From NCBI GenBank assembly GCA_964649195.1, contig CAZYPK010000007.1, forward strand, positions 4,617 to 68,616: DNA of 64,000 nt. Reading direction: 5' to 3'. Under the pieces are notes generated by a model. That model saw nothing but the letters and a program-made list of their open reading frames with translations. It had not been told where the DNA came from and searched no databases. This DNA is from JTS-RE9 sp964649195 (GTDB lineage: Bacteria; Planctomycetota; Phycisphaerae; Phycisphaerales; Phycisphaeraceae). The position numbers were made by a program, and so were the translations under genes. Below are positions 44,554-53,361 of the stretch, piece by piece (the stretch's first letter is position 1; each line of letters starts with the position of its first letter).

Positions 44554-45234
44554 AGCAAGAAGACCACCAACGTGAAGAAGCCCGCCACCAAGAAGAGCGC
44601 GACGCCCAAGGCGACGCCAGCCACATCGCTGATGCCCGCACCCGAAGTGCTGGCTGCGGTGCCCAGCTACGACAAGAAGGAGAAGCGATGGGAACTGTCG
44701 ATCTGCGAAGGCAAGTTCGAACACTTCGTACTTGCCGAAACCTTTGAGACCGACGATGCGGCGAAGGCCGCAGGCGAGACGTGGCTCGCCGCGTACACCA
44801 GGACCGACGAAGCGGGTCGACGCAAAGCACTGGGCTGGAAGCCAGCGAAGTCCGGCGGCAAGACGATCGGCGAACTGGCGAGCGCGATGGAGAAGAAGGT
44901 CAAGGGCCAGAAGCCAAGTGCGACCACGGATGTCGCAACGCCCAAGGCCAAGCGTGAACCGAAGGCGAAGAAAGAGAGCACGCGCGGCCCCAGCGGATTG
45001 GATGTCGCCGCCCAGATGCTTAAGGACGCCGGGGGTCCGATGAAGTGCAAAGAGATGGTTGAGCAGATGATCGCCAAGGGCCTCTGGTCCACGAACGGCA
45101 AGACGCCCAGCGCCACCATCTACGCCGCCATCATTCGTGAGATCGCAGAGAAAGGTAAAGACGCACGGTTCACCAAGGTCGATCGCGGCTCCTTCGCGTA
45201 CAACGCCGCCCCCGGAAGCGTGGAGGGCAAGTGA
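44551..45234 (+). CDS. HARE-HTH domain protein
   Basis: A 227-aa protein. A Lys/Ala/Pro-rich start (residues 1-30) is followed by a small globular part (EKRWELSICEGKFEHFVLAET). A basic linker leads to a HARE-HTH domain at about 155-215 (SGLDVAAQMLKDAGGPMKCKEMVEQMI, ATIYAAIIREIAEKG, FTKVDRGSFAYN). HARE-HTH modules occur in RNA polymerase delta subunits and restriction proteins and may read DNA modifications. AAGGA precedes the ATG. It ends three bases before the next gene. Confidence 0.75.
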   Translation: MSKKTTNVKKPATKKSATPKATPATSLMPAPEVLAAVPSYDKKEKRWELSICEGKFEHFVLAETFETDDAAKAAGETWLAAYTRTDEAGRRKALGWKPAKSGGKTIGELASAMEKKVKGQKPSATTDVATPKAKREPKAKKESTRGPSGLDVAAQMLKDAGGPMKCKEMVEQMIAKGLWSTNGKTPSATIYAAIIREIAEKGKDARFTKVDRGSFAYNAAPGSVEGK

Positions 45235-45237
45235 GCG

Positions 45238-45594
45238 ATGAAGACGAACCTTCCCAATCGCGATGTGACCTTCGCCATCCTCGATGGTCACCTGGTGCGC
45301 ACCACCACTGGCTCCGATGGCCGCACCTACACCCAGCGGTGCAGCCGGGCGATCTACGAGACCGTGGCCCACGCGGTCAGCGAGACGCCGATGGAAGGCG
45401 ATGGCACCACCGGCCAGGAGATCGCCAAACGCGAAGGCGTGCCGTTCACGCAGGCCAACGTCGCCTACGAGTTCATGAAGGAACGCAGCGTGCTGGTGGT
45501 CAGGCGCAAGCGCGGCTACCCGGCCTCCATCACCGCATTTGAAGATGCGATGATCGAGTTCCTGGCGCTCGGAGAAGAAGAGCCGACGACCTGA
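45238..45594 (+). CDS. Hypothetical protein with winged-helix-like part
   Basis: A 118-aa protein. GTTGQEIAKREGVPFTQANVAYEFMKERSVLVVRRKRGYPAS reads as a winged helix. It follows the HARE-HTH gene with three bases between stop and start and is probably translated with it. It converges on the methyltransferase gene with only two bases between stops. Confidence 0.6.
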   Translation: MKTNLPNRDVTFAILDGHLVRTTTGSDGRTYTQRCSRAIYETVAHAVSETPMEGDGTTGQEIAKREGVPFTQANVAYEFMKERSVLVVRRKRGYPASITAFEDAMIEFLALGEEEPTT

Positions 45595-45596
45595 CA

Positions 45597-46982
45597 TCAC
45601 TTCACCTCCGCCCCCGGAGTTTCCACCCCGGCCGCGATGGTTGGGGTTTTCTCCGGTGACATCGTGCCCACGCCTTCAACACGCTCGGCCTTCTTCCCGG
45701 TGAACTTTTCATAGCGCTGGACGATGACATCGCAGTAGAGCGCGTCCAGTTCCATTAGGTACGCGCGGCGACCCGTCTGCTCCGCAGCGATGAGCGTCGA
45801 GCCGCTGCCACCGAACAGATCAAGCACGTTCTCGTCGGCCAGCGAGGAGTACTGCATCGCGCGAATGGCCAGTTCCACAGGCTTTTCGGTCAAGTGCACC
45901 ATGCTCTGCGGATTCACCTTCTTCACATGCCACAGATCGGTCGCGTTGTTCGGCCCATAGAACTTGTGGCCTGCGCCTTCCTTCCAGCCGTAGAAGCAGA
46001 TCTCAAACGCCCCCATGAAATCCTTCCGCGTGAGCACCGGATGCTGCTTGTCCCACACGATGCCCTGTGAGAAATAGAGCTCGTGTTTTTTGAGATACGG
46101 CGGGTAGTTGCCGAGATTCGCGTAGCCGCCCCAGATGTAAAACCCACGGCCAGGCAGCAGCACGCGCGACATGTTGCCGAACCACGCATCGAGCATCTCA
46201 TCGAATGCCTCGTCAGTGACGAAGTCATTCGCGAGCGGCCTGTCTTTGGGGCGCAGCTTCTTCGCCACGCGATCAGGGTTGAACGCGCCACGTGCCGCAT
46301 CAAATCCTTGGTGGTGATTCTGCGGCTGACTGTTGGTCGACTGAAACGAGGAGAGTCCGGCGGCGATGGCGTTGTTGCTGCGCGGTTCAACCTTCACGTT
46401 GTACGGCGGGTCACTGTTAACCAGATGGATCGGCTGGCCGTCGAGCAGGCGGTCCAGGTCTTCCGGTTTGCTGCTATCACCGCAGAGCAGACGATGGTTG
46501 CCGAGAATCCACAGGTCGCCTTGCTGCGTGATCGCCGCGTCCGGCGGAGCGGGGACATCATCCGGGTCGGTCATTCCGTCATGAACGTCGCCACTCATGA
46601 GGCGACCCAGTTCCTCGACATCGAATCCCAGCAGCGAGAGATCAAAATCCGCCGCCTCCAGGGCCTTGAGTTCGATGGGCAGCAGTTCGTAGTCCCACTC
46701 GGCGATCGTCGCCGTCTGGTTGTCGGCGATGCGGTAGGCCTTGACCTTCTCCGGCGCAAGGTCGCGGGCGACATGGACCGGCACCTTCTTGAGGCCCAGT
46801 TTCCGCGCCGCTTTCCACCGGGTGTGGCCGACGATGATAATGCGCTGTTCATCGACCACGATCGGCTGGCGGAATCCGAACTCACGCAGGGAATTCGCCA
46901 CGGCATCGACGGCCTCGTCGTTGATGCGGGGGTTGGCCTCGTAGGGCTTCACATCATCGATGTTCATCAGTTTGACTTCCAT
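45597..46982 (-). CDS. ParB-domain DNA methyltransferase (N6-adenine/N4-cytosine type)
   Basis: A 461-aa protein. Residues 1-110 are ParB-like (DVKPYEANPRINDEAVDAV, IIVGHTRWKAARKLG). The methyltransferase begins near 155. Catalytic DPPY lies in NSDPPYNVK, while the SAM site DLFGGSGSTLIAAE is near the C-terminus, giving beta-class motif order. Phages often carry such enzymes against host restriction. ATG at 46982 with GGAG eight bases upstream; a longer frame to 47129 enters the repeat region and is rejected. Confidence 0.9.
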   Translation of the reverse strand: MEVKLMNIDDVKPYEANPRINDEAVDAVANSLREFGFRQPIVVDEQRIIIVGHTRWKAARKLGLKKVPVHVARDLAPEKVKAYRIADNQTATIAEWDYELLPIELKALEAADFDLSLLGFDVEELGRLMSGDVHDGMTDPDDVPAPPDAAITQQGDLWILGNHRLLCGDSSKPEDLDRLLDGQPIHLVNSDPPYNVKVEPRSNNAIAAGLSSFQSTNSQPQNHHQGFDAARGAFNPDRVAKKLRPKDRPLANDFVTDEAFDEMLDAWFGNMSRVLLPGRGFYIWGGYANLGNYPPYLKKHELYFSQGIVWDKQHPVLTRKDFMGAFEICFYGWKEGAGHKFYGPNNATDLWHVKKVNPQSMVHLTEKPVELAIRAMQYSSLADENVLDLFGGSGSTLIAAEQTGRRAYLMELDALYCDVIVQRYEKFTGKKAERVEGVGTMSPEKTPTIAAGVETPGAEVK

Positions 46983-47115
46983 GTCCGGGTCTCCAGTTGG
47001 GGGTTGGGATCGGGGTGTTCCGGGGGTTCGGCAAGAGCAACAAACAAAAACGAAACGCGCGACTATTCCCATCGCCATCAGGGCGTTAAACGGCCGGGAA
47101 GGAACCATTGGCCGC

Positions 47116-47168
47116 CGAGTTCCCCACAATCACCCCACATCGCCGTGGCGGCGATTGTGGGGAACTCG
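47116..47168. repeat. Inverted repeat, 16-bp arms
   Basis: Arms CGAGTTCCCCACAATC and GATTGTGGGGAACTCG, separated by 21 bases. No T-run follows, so it does not look like a terminator. Confidence 0.8.
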
Positions 47169-47180
47169 CCTCTTCGCACC

Positions 47181-47210
47181 GTTGGCCCACGTTGGCCCGT
47201 GTTGGCCACG
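47181..47210. repeat. Three tandem 10-bp repeats
   Basis: GTTGGCCCAC, GTTGGCCCGT and GTTGGCCACG in direct succession, one helical turn each, as expected for iterons. Confidence 0.65.
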
Positions 47211-47327
47211 GGCACAGGTGGTAGCAACGCTCGCCAACTTCCGGAGGTCCGCGACGTGGGCGAACGTGGGGCGGCTGTTTCGTTTTGTTTTGCGCTGGGT
47301 TCTGGCGCGGGGCACGCTGGTCTTGGT

Positions 47328-47374
47328 TCGTTTCGTTTTGTGCGCCCCTATAGGGGGCGCACAAAACGAAACGA
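47328..47374. repeat. Perfect inverted repeat, 21-bp arms
   Basis: Left arm begins TCGTTTCGTTTTGTGCGC and runs into CCCC; the right arm is its exact complement, with a 5-base TATAG loop. The core TTTTGTGCGC recurs at 47395 and 47442. Confidence 0.9.
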
Positions 47375-47394
47375 GACCCGGCGTGCTGCTTTCG

Positions 47395-47410
47395 TTTTGT
47401 GCGCTCAAAA
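47395..47410. repeat. Imperfect palindrome of the TTTTGTGCGC family
   Basis: TTTTGTGCGCTCAAAA, one mismatch from the perfect 16-bp palindrome at 47442-47457. It is spaced 47 bases from it. Confidence 0.75.
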
Positions 47411-47441
47411 CAAAACGCAAAACGAAACTCTGATCGACTTG

Positions 47442-47457
47442 TTTTGTGCGCACAAAA
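47442..47457. repeat. Perfect 16-bp palindrome
   Basis: TTTTGTGCGCACAAAA, followed by a further half site, CACAAAACGAG. A likely dimer-binding operator. Confidence 0.85.
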
Positions 47458-47476
47458 TGGATCACAAAACGAGTTC

Positions 47477-49462
47477 TCATTCGTCCTCCTTCCGTGCTGG
47501 CGCTGCCGTCACCTGGTAGGTGAACGGCTCGTTCCTCTTGCCTTCGCCCTGCCTGCGCACGAGTCCATCGGTGTCGGCGGAACGCAGCAGGCGGTCAGCC
47601 AGCCAGTGCGACAGCCCGGTCTGCACGGCCTTGTCGAGAATGGCCGAACGCGTGGCGGGCTGATCACCGATGAAAGCCTGCACGAAGGTTTCCACCGTCC
47701 ACTCGTCCTTCTTCTCGCTTCGCTTCTTGCCACCGTCGCCCTTGAGCTGGACGGGATCGAGATCATCTGCAGGCGACCAGATCGGGAACGACCAGCGCAG
47801 GCATCGTGGCGAGACGGGCGGCCAGGAGCGCACGGCGGCATCGAGCACGACGGCGTCGTCTTCTTCGTGCGGTCGCAAGACCATGTGCGTGTCAGTCGCC
47901 CGGCTCTGGCTGCCGGCCCCTGCGCCCACATCAGTCACGCTCTTGGCCGACTGGTTGCCCTTGGTCGTGTGGTGGATCAGCACGAAACAGCAGCCGAGCT
48001 GGTCGGCGTAGCGATCGATGTGGTTATAGAGCGATGCCATCGTCCCGTTGTCGTTCTCGTCCATGTCGCGCGGCATGAAGCGGTAGAAGGCGTCGAGCAC
48101 GATCACCTTGAATCGCCCAGGCTCCAGACCTCGGAAGTACTCGCCGAGGGAGAAGACATCCTGGAGGCAGCCGCGCAGGTTCTGGACCCAGACTCGGTCG
48201 GCGTAAGCATCGACGGGAACGCCACGCGCCATCGCGACCTTGGGAATGCGGTGGGCGCTGGTCTCCTGGTGCAATTCGTTGTCGAGGATGAGCACCTCGC
48301 CACGTTCGCAGCGGAACTGCCCGAGCCAATCACGGCCCGTCGCGATGGCGAGAGCCAGATCGGTGACGAGCCAACTCTTGCCGGTCTTGGGACTGGCAAT
48401 CAGGTTCATCGTCTCGCCTTCACGCAGTAGACCGTGGATGACGGGCTTGCGCAGCTGCGGGAACTGACCCATCAGTTCGCGCACGGTCAGTGGCTGGAGC
48501 GCGGGCGCAACACTTGCCTCCGTCGGCAGCGCAGGGTGCGGCGCAGTGGATGGCGATGATGCTGATGTGCCGTAGCCCTCGATCCGGAGCGCCGAAGCGG
48601 CGCGTGACCAGTCACCGCCATGCTCAAGCAGCGTGTAGACGGCGAATGGTGAGTAGGCACGGTTAGGTTCGAAGGGTGCAGCGTTGGCGCTGAACACGAA
48701 CAGCACGCCGTCTTTGAGAGTGGCACTCCATCCGCGTGTCTTGCCAGGCCGACGCCAATACTCGTTGTCCCCGTGCTTGACCCGTGACCAGCCATGCGAC
48801 TCGAGGAGGGCGCTCACCTCGCCTCGCGCGTTGAACTCATCACCTGGACGCGATGCTCCATCGCTTGTCGGCGCTACTCGCGCGCCACCGATCGCAGGCG
48901 GCACATACTCGTTGAGTTCCCATGCCGCCTGCAGCAAGGTGTCACGCTCAGACTCGGTGAGCACTGGCAGGTCGCACAGGTCGCCTTGGACCAGTTCGTA
49001 ACCTGTCGTCGGCGCGCACAGGAACAGACCACCTTCGCCACGCGTTTCAATCAGTGTCACGACGGTGCCGTCATCGAGGCGGCGCTGCGCGAGCTTGAGG
49101 TTGCCGCAGATCTCCGTTTCGCATCCGTAGATGGCGTGATAGCCCCCGGATGGAGTGCGCTCGATCACCAGCCGAGCCAGCAGGTCCGCCGGGGTGCGCT
49201 GCCGCCACGCTTCGAAACGCTCGCCGCCGGCATCGAAGTCGATGATCTCCAAGCCCCCGGAACCAGAGCCCGAAACGCGGCCGCAGAGAATGCACAGCGC
49301 ATCCTGCGTGTTGGCAAACCACGCGGACACCTCCGCCTCGGTCGGCGGGCGCTGGCGATACTCCTTCCACGCACCGATCGCCGGGCGCTTTTCAGCGCGG
49401 CGCGCCGGCAGCACGGCCAGGCCGGCCCGGTGGTACAGATTGGCGGCTTCACGCAGCTCCAT
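47477..49462 (-). CDS. Phage primase-polymerase/helicase fusion
   Basis: A 661-aa replication protein. Residues 1-200 form a bifunctional primase-polymerase domain (ANLYHRAGLAVLPARRAEKRP, LEIIDFDAGGERFE, GGYHAIYGCE). Residues about 335-560 are a RepA/AAA_25 helicase with Walker A LIASPKTGKSWL and Walker B-like VIVLDAFYRF, plus HHTTKGNQS. The C-terminus may be a winged helix. It would start and drive phage replication. Its start overlaps the SF2 helicase stop by one base. Confidence 0.88.
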   Translation of the reverse strand: MELREAANLYHRAGLAVLPARRAEKRPAIGAWKEYRQRPPTEAEVSAWFANTQDALCILCGRVSGSGSGGLEIIDFDAGGERFEAWRQRTPADLLARLVIERTPSGGYHAIYGCETEICGNLKLAQRRLDDGTVVTLIETRGEGGLFLCAPTTGYELVQGDLCDLPVLTESERDTLLQAAWELNEYVPPAIGGARVAPTSDGASRPGDEFNARGEVSALLESHGWSRVKHGDNEYWRRPGKTRGWSATLKDGVLFVFSANAAPFEPNRAYSPFAVYTLLEHGGDWSRAASALRIEGYGTSASSPSTAPHPALPTEASVAPALQPLTVRELMGQFPQLRKPVIHGLLREGETMNLIASPKTGKSWLVTDLALAIATGRDWLGQFRCERGEVLILDNELHQETSAHRIPKVAMARGVPVDAYADRVWVQNLRGCLQDVFSLGEYFRGLEPGRFKVIVLDAFYRFMPRDMDENDNGTMASLYNHIDRYADQLGCCFVLIHHTTKGNQSAKSVTDVGAGAGSQSRATDTHMVLRPHEEDDAVVLDAAVRSWPPVSPRCLRWSFPIWSPADDLDPVQLKGDGGKKRSEKKDEWTVETFVQAFIGDQPATRSAILDKAVQTGLSHWLADRLLRSADTDGLVRRQGEGKRNEPFTYQVTAAPARKEDE

Positions 49463-51219
49463 CAGAATGGCACCTCCGAGTCCGTAAGAGGTGCAGGCTC
49501 AGGCGCGGAGCGATCCCATTCGCCTTCATCGCGCGGCTCGGGCAACGACAGGTCGGCCGGGTCGGGCTTGGCGGCCAGCTCGCAATCGACGATGCGGTCG
49601 TACTTTTCACCGGCGACCGAACGCACCTTGATCGACAGCGGCGCAGCCAGTGCGCCGGCGCTGGCCAGTTCGACTGCTTCCTCCACGCTCGTCGGCGCAG
49701 GCAGCACGCAGCGGGCACGCCACCACGCCTCGGCCTTCTGTCTCGCATATCCAGAATGCTCCAGACAGATCCACTCGGACTTGTGATCGTTGAACCCGAT
49801 CTCATAGTCGACACGCATCGAGCGCGGCGCATCCGCCGGTGCATCGCGTTTCACATGCACACCGTAGAAGACGCGGCGGACCTCGTATTCCTGAATCGTC
49901 ACCTCACCGCTGAGGAGTCCGCCAGCACTTGCCTCGCCATCGTGCCGGCGTTTTTCCGGCGGTGGGAAAACATGACCGCAATCCGGACAGGTCGCGTAGC
50001 CTGCCGAAATCAACGCCTGGCAATTGGGACACTCCTTCGCCGGCGCTTCAGGCGTCATGCCGTTGCGTTTCGTCGATGGATCGGTGACACGGATCGCATC
50101 GACCGGGCCGTGGCGCAGCACGTTGCCGCCGAAGTCGAGCACGAGGCAGTCGGTCTTGCCCTCACACAGCCGAAATCCCCGTCCGAGCATCTGGCAATAA
50201 AGCCCCGGCGAGAGCGTCGGTCGCAAGAGCGCCACGCAGTCGACGTTGGGCGCATCGAAGCCGGTCGTCAGCACGTTGACGTTGACCAAGTAGGTCAGAT
50301 CGCCCTCGCGGAAACGATGGATGAGCTGGTCGCGGTAGAGCGACGGTGTCTGCCCATCGATGAATCCGCATTCACCACCCGAAGCTTGTTCAATGACACG
50401 CGCGACGTGCTTGCCATGCTCAACACCGGCGGCGAAGACCAGGCAGGCGCGTCGCTGCTGGGCGCGCACGTTGTCGACGATTTCACGGCACGCCGAGTGA
50501 ACCAGCGCGTCCTCATCCATGAGCTTCTCGACCTCGTCAGCGATGAACTCGCCAGCGCGGACGTGGAGGCCCTGAAAGTCCGGCTTCATGCGGCCCGCTT
50601 TGGATTTGAGCGGCGAGAGATAGCCGTCACGGATGAGCTCGCGCACGCTGATCTCGTAGCAGATGGCGTTGAGAATCCCGTCTGGGGGCGGCACGCAGAT
50701 CGGGCCTGATGACATCCGAAACGGCGTCGCCGTCAGGCCGATGACGCGCAGATTCGGATTGATCTGTTTCATGTCCGCGAGCAGCCGGCGGTACATACCG
50801 TCGCCTTCTGGCGCAATGAGATGGCACTCATCCACCACGACCAGATCGAAGTGGCCCAGCGCCTCAGCCCGCTGATGGACTGACTGGATGCCGGCGATGA
50901 TCACCAGGTGCGCGGTGTCGCGGCGCTTGAGGCCCGCCGAATAGATGCCCACGTGCAGGTCTGGCGCGATCTGGTCGAGCTTGTCCTTCGCCTGCTCGAG
51001 CAGTTCCTTGACGTGCGCGAGGATCAGGACCCGGCCGCTCCAAAGTGTCACCGCATCGCTGCAGATCTGCGCGATGATCAAACTCTTGCCTGCGCCGGTC
51101 GGGCAGACGACGCACGGGTTGTCATCGCGCTCCCGCAGATGCCGATAGACCGCCTCCACCGCCTCGCGCTGGTAGGGCCGCAGGTCCATCGGCTTGGATG
51201 GCGGGCGGAACAGGTTCAC
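49462..51219 (-). CDS. SF2 DNA helicase with zinc ribbon
   Basis: A 585-aa DEAD/DEAH-type helicase. Motif Q and I are LRPYQREAVEAV and CPTGAGKSLI, motif II is VVVDECHLI, motif III GLTATPFR and motif VI QMLGRGFRLCEG. A zinc ribbon (CPNCQALISAGYATCPDCG) lies near residue 400, followed by a C-terminal part (YEIGFNDHKSEWICLEHSGYARQKAEAWW) that is conserved in phage helicases. Overlaps the downstream 85-aa gene's stop by four bases. Confidence 0.88.
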   Translation of the reverse strand: MNLFRPPSKPMDLRPYQREAVEAVYRHLRERDDNPCVVCPTGAGKSLIIAQICSDAVTLWSGRVLILAHVKELLEQAKDKLDQIAPDLHVGIYSAGLKRRDTAHLVIIAGIQSVHQRAEALGHFDLVVVDECHLIAPEGDGMYRRLLADMKQINPNLRVIGLTATPFRMSSGPICVPPPDGILNAICYEISVRELIRDGYLSPLKSKAGRMKPDFQGLHVRAGEFIADEVEKLMDEDALVHSACREIVDNVRAQQRRACLVFAAGVEHGKHVARVIEQASGGECGFIDGQTPSLYRDQLIHRFREGDLTYLVNVNVLTTGFDAPNVDCVALLRPTLSPGLYCQMLGRGFRLCEGKTDCLVLDFGGNVLRHGPVDAIRVTDPSTKRNGMTPEAPAKECPNCQALISAGYATCPDCGHVFPPPEKRRHDGEASAGGLLSGEVTIQEYEVRRVFYGVHVKRDAPADAPRSMRVDYEIGFNDHKSEWICLEHSGYARQKAEAWWRARCVLPAPTSVEEAVELASAGALAAPLSIKVRSVAGEKYDRIVDCELAAKPDPADLSLPEPRDEGEWDRSAPEPAPLTDSEVPF

Positions 51220-51473
51220 CGCGCCTCCTCCGGAACGCCAAAGCCTGCGAGAAGGAGTGCGCGGTGCCCGCGCTGACGCAAGGCCGCCGCGCAGGTGGTG
51301 CGCAGTTCCTCTTCGGCACGGTTGAACACATCCATCGCATCGTCAAACGACATATGCCGCTGCCAGGTGCAAGGGTGCGCCTCGAACCAATCTGCCACGG
51401 CGGTATAGCGCAGCGCGGCACCGATGATCTCCGCCTGAGTGACAGCCGGTTTGTCCTTGATCGCTTGGGTCAT
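51216..51473 (-). CDS. Small hypothetical phage protein
   Basis: An 85-aa protein, helical, with AALRYTAVADWFEAHPCTW and FNRAEEELRTTCAAALRQRG. It overlaps its neighbours on both sides by four bases, so it is tightly coupled to RusA and the helicase. Function unknown. Confidence 0.6.
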   Translation of the reverse strand: MTQAIKDKPAVTQAEIIGAALRYTAVADWFEAHPCTWQRHMSFDDAMDVFNRAEEELRTTCAAALRQRGHRALLLAGFGVPEEAR

Positions 51474-51817
51474 CGTCGCTCCTTGATGTTGACCACCACC
51501 TTCCCGCCAGGCACCACGGTGGCTTTCTCAATGAGCAGCCAGACGATCTGGCTGTCGTCATGGAACGCGCCGCCGTGTTCGAGTGAATCACCGATTGCTT
51601 TCAGCAAGTTGTCCAGATCTCGACGCCGGCGGTCAGGCGGGAAAACCTCAATGCGGACGGCCAGGTTGCCGCTGATGGGCTGAACTCCAAGAGCGGCGAG
51701 GATGGCTTTCACATCAGCGCGGAACCGCAGCCCGCGCTCGCTGATCACCATGCGGCCGCGCCACATGCGCCAGTAGTGGTTCACCGACGGCGGAAACGGC
51801 AGTTCGACTTCGAGCAT
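51470..51817 (-). CDS. RusA-like Holliday junction resolvase
   Basis: A 115-aa endonuclease. FPPSVNHYWRMWRGRMVIS and RRRDLDNLLKAIGDSLEHGGAFHDDSQI are the RusA signature, with the catalytic aspartates in the second block. It resolves branched DNA during phage replication or recombination. Confidence 0.9.
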   Translation of the reverse strand: MLEVELPFPPSVNHYWRMWRGRMVISERGLRFRADVKAILAALGVQPISGNLAVRIEVFPPDRRRRDLDNLLKAIGDSLEHGGAFHDDSQIVWLLIEKATVVPGGKVVVNIKERR

Positions 51818-51846
51818 CCATGCCTCCGTGCAAGTGCCCCTAAGAG

Positions 51847-51887
51847 GCGGGCCTCCTGGCGATGAGAACCACCGTCAGGAGGCCCGC
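51847..51887. repeat. GC-rich hairpin between operon segments
   Basis: Arms GCGGGCCTCCTG and CAGGAGGCCCGC with a 17-base spacer. No T-run follows on the minus strand, so it is either a weak terminator, an mRNA-processing hairpin, or a protein site. Confidence 0.55.
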
Positions 51888-51909
51888 AGGAAGAAAGCAT
51901 TGAAAACGA

Positions 51910-52368
51910 TCAGCGCCGCCACGGCGGCGTGGTGTTCGTCGCCTGCGCCGGCTGTGCGCTTGCCGGGGCCGCATCGCGTTTGGCATAGCCGCGCACCTCG
52001 TTGCCCATGTCGCCGGTGTCCTGCCGCTTCTTCAGCTTGACGGTGATTACCAGCGGGATGTTGTGCAGCTCGACACTGTCAACGGGCGTCATCACGCCCA
52101 CAGCGCGGCAGATCGCCGAGAGTTCCTGCCGGGCGATCTGCACTGTCGTGGCATTGGTGTTGTGCAGGTTCAGCCGTGCCCAGACACAGCGGCCCTTGTA
52201 CGGACCGTCGAGTACCTGGAAGGTGAGCTGCAGGTACTGGCCGCCGCCGTTCTTGGTCGGTTTCATCTCCGACTCGGTGATGACAGCCAGATACTTACCT
52301 GCGGGAATCGGTTCGAAGTCTTGTGACGGTTCGACCTGGTTGGCGTTGAATCCGTTGAGCGTTGCCAT
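51910..52368 (-). CDS. DUF669 phage protein
   Basis: A 152-aa protein of the DUF669 family. FEPIPAGKYLAVITESEMKPTKNGGGQYLQLTF and WARLNLHNTNATTVQIARQEL are family blocks. Such proteins accompany Sak4-like ATPases and may bind single-stranded DNA. AAGGAG lies nine bases before the ATG at 52368; the longer frame upstream is a shadow of the ATPase gene. Confidence 0.82.
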   Translation of the reverse strand: MATLNGFNANQVEPSQDFEPIPAGKYLAVITESEMKPTKNGGGQYLQLTFQVLDGPYKGRCVWARLNLHNTNATTVQIARQELSAICRAVGVMTPVDSVELHNIPLVITVKLKKRQDTGDMGNEVRGYAKRDAAPASAQPAQATNTTPPWRR

Positions 52369-52438
52369 GGGTGATTGCTCCTTGAGGCTGATGAATGTGG
52401 ACGTTGGTTTGGCGTGAGATGACGAGAGAGGGGAAGGA

Positions 52439-53212
52439 TCACTGAGTGACCGGCGCTTCGGCTTGCGCCGGTACCGCGACGCCGCCGGCCTGATGGGCCA
52501 TGCGGGCGAAGTAGTCGTAAGCGGCCCACTCCAGCGGCAGTTCATATGGCATCTGCAGCCGGTTCTTGGCGACGTGGGTCGGGCCCTCGCACGTGCGCAT
52601 GACGCGATCGGGCGCGGTGACGTTCTTGATCTTCTTGGGGTCACTGGTCGTCGAGTAGGTGGCGAAGAAGACCTCGTCGCACCACTCCATCACCACGGAC
52701 GCCGCCAGCTTGTGCAGGCGCGGCGTGAACCGGTCGAAGGCTGAGTCCTCGGGCGTCTGGAACTTCTCGATCTTGGTGTGCGCAATGAGAACAATTGCCA
52801 TGCCGCGATCGAAGCGCAATGCATCAAGGCCGTCGAGGAACTTGCGCCAGAAGTTGAGCGCGAAGGTGTAGCCCTTCTGGAATCCGATCTTCTCGATGTT
52901 CGTGACGTTCTCGGCGGTGCAGACCTCCTGCCAGATCAGCCGCTCGAGCCAGTCGAGCGAATCGATGACGACGGTCTCGAACTCATGCGGCTGGCCGTGC
53001 AGTTCGGCGAGGCCATCCATGACCTCGCCGAACGAACGGGCCAGGGGGAACTTGGCGCAGTCGATCTCACCCAGACCGTCCTCCGTCTGGATGAAGATAG
53101 GCTTGCGCGCCGAGGCCCCGAAGGTGCTTTTGCCCACGCCCTGTACGCCGTGAATCATGCAGCGGCGCGGGGCGGGTCGTTTGCCGATTTGGATACGGGA
53201 AAGAAGGTTCAT
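52439..53212 (-). CDS. AAA_24-type ATPase, Sak4-like recombinase candidate
   Basis: A 257-aa RecA-like ATPase. Walker A is IHGVQGVGKSTF; the Walker B region is FETVVIDSLDWLERL, followed by IVLIAHTKIEKF. It fits the single-domain phage ATPases (AAA_24/Sak4) that work in single-strand annealing together with an exonuclease and DUF669 protein. Both partners lie next to it. Confidence 0.85.
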   Translation of the reverse strand: MNLLSRIQIGKRPAPRRCMIHGVQGVGKSTFGASARKPIFIQTEDGLGEIDCAKFPLARSFGEVMDGLAELHGQPHEFETVVIDSLDWLERLIWQEVCTAENVTNIEKIGFQKGYTFALNFWRKFLDGLDALRFDRGMAIVLIAHTKIEKFQTPEDSAFDRFTPRLHKLAASVVMEWCDEVFFATYSTTSDPKKIKNVTAPDRVMRTCEGPTHVAKNRLQMPYELPLEWAAYDYFARMAHQAGGVAVPAQAEAPVTQ

Positions 53213-53361
53213 CGGTGTGACTCCGGTTGAATGGTGGTGTTCAAGAATGAGGACCGGGGGCCGGGGGGCCGGGGCAGGGCGAAATGCGGCGCTTGAGGTT
53301 GAATGGGCCGTTCACCGGCCCCGGCTCCCCGCCCCGGCTCTCGATGGTTGGATTCGCTGGT

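Larger units (their letters stand above)
46983..47476. promoter_or_regulatory. Repeat-rich intergenic region, candidate origin or operator array
   Basis: This 494-base stretch holds no credible gene but is dense in repeats. A 16-bp inverted repeat lies at 47116-47168 and three tandem 10-mers (GTTGGCCCAC type) at 47181-47210. A 21-bp perfect inverted repeat lies at 47328-47374, and further TTTTGTGCGC palindromes at 47395-47410 and 47442-47457. It lies between the primase-helicase and methyltransferase genes, as phage origins or multi-operator promoters do. Confidence 0.55.

Noticed and set aside
43201..45600. 799-codon minus-strand open frame
   Set aside because: It lies antisense to six well-supported plus-strand genes and has low-complexity Gly/Arg/Val composition typical of GC-rich shadows.
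46083..47519. 478-codon plus-strand open frame over methyltransferase and repeats
   Set aside because: Antisense to the methyltransferase and then runs through palindromes; not protein-like.
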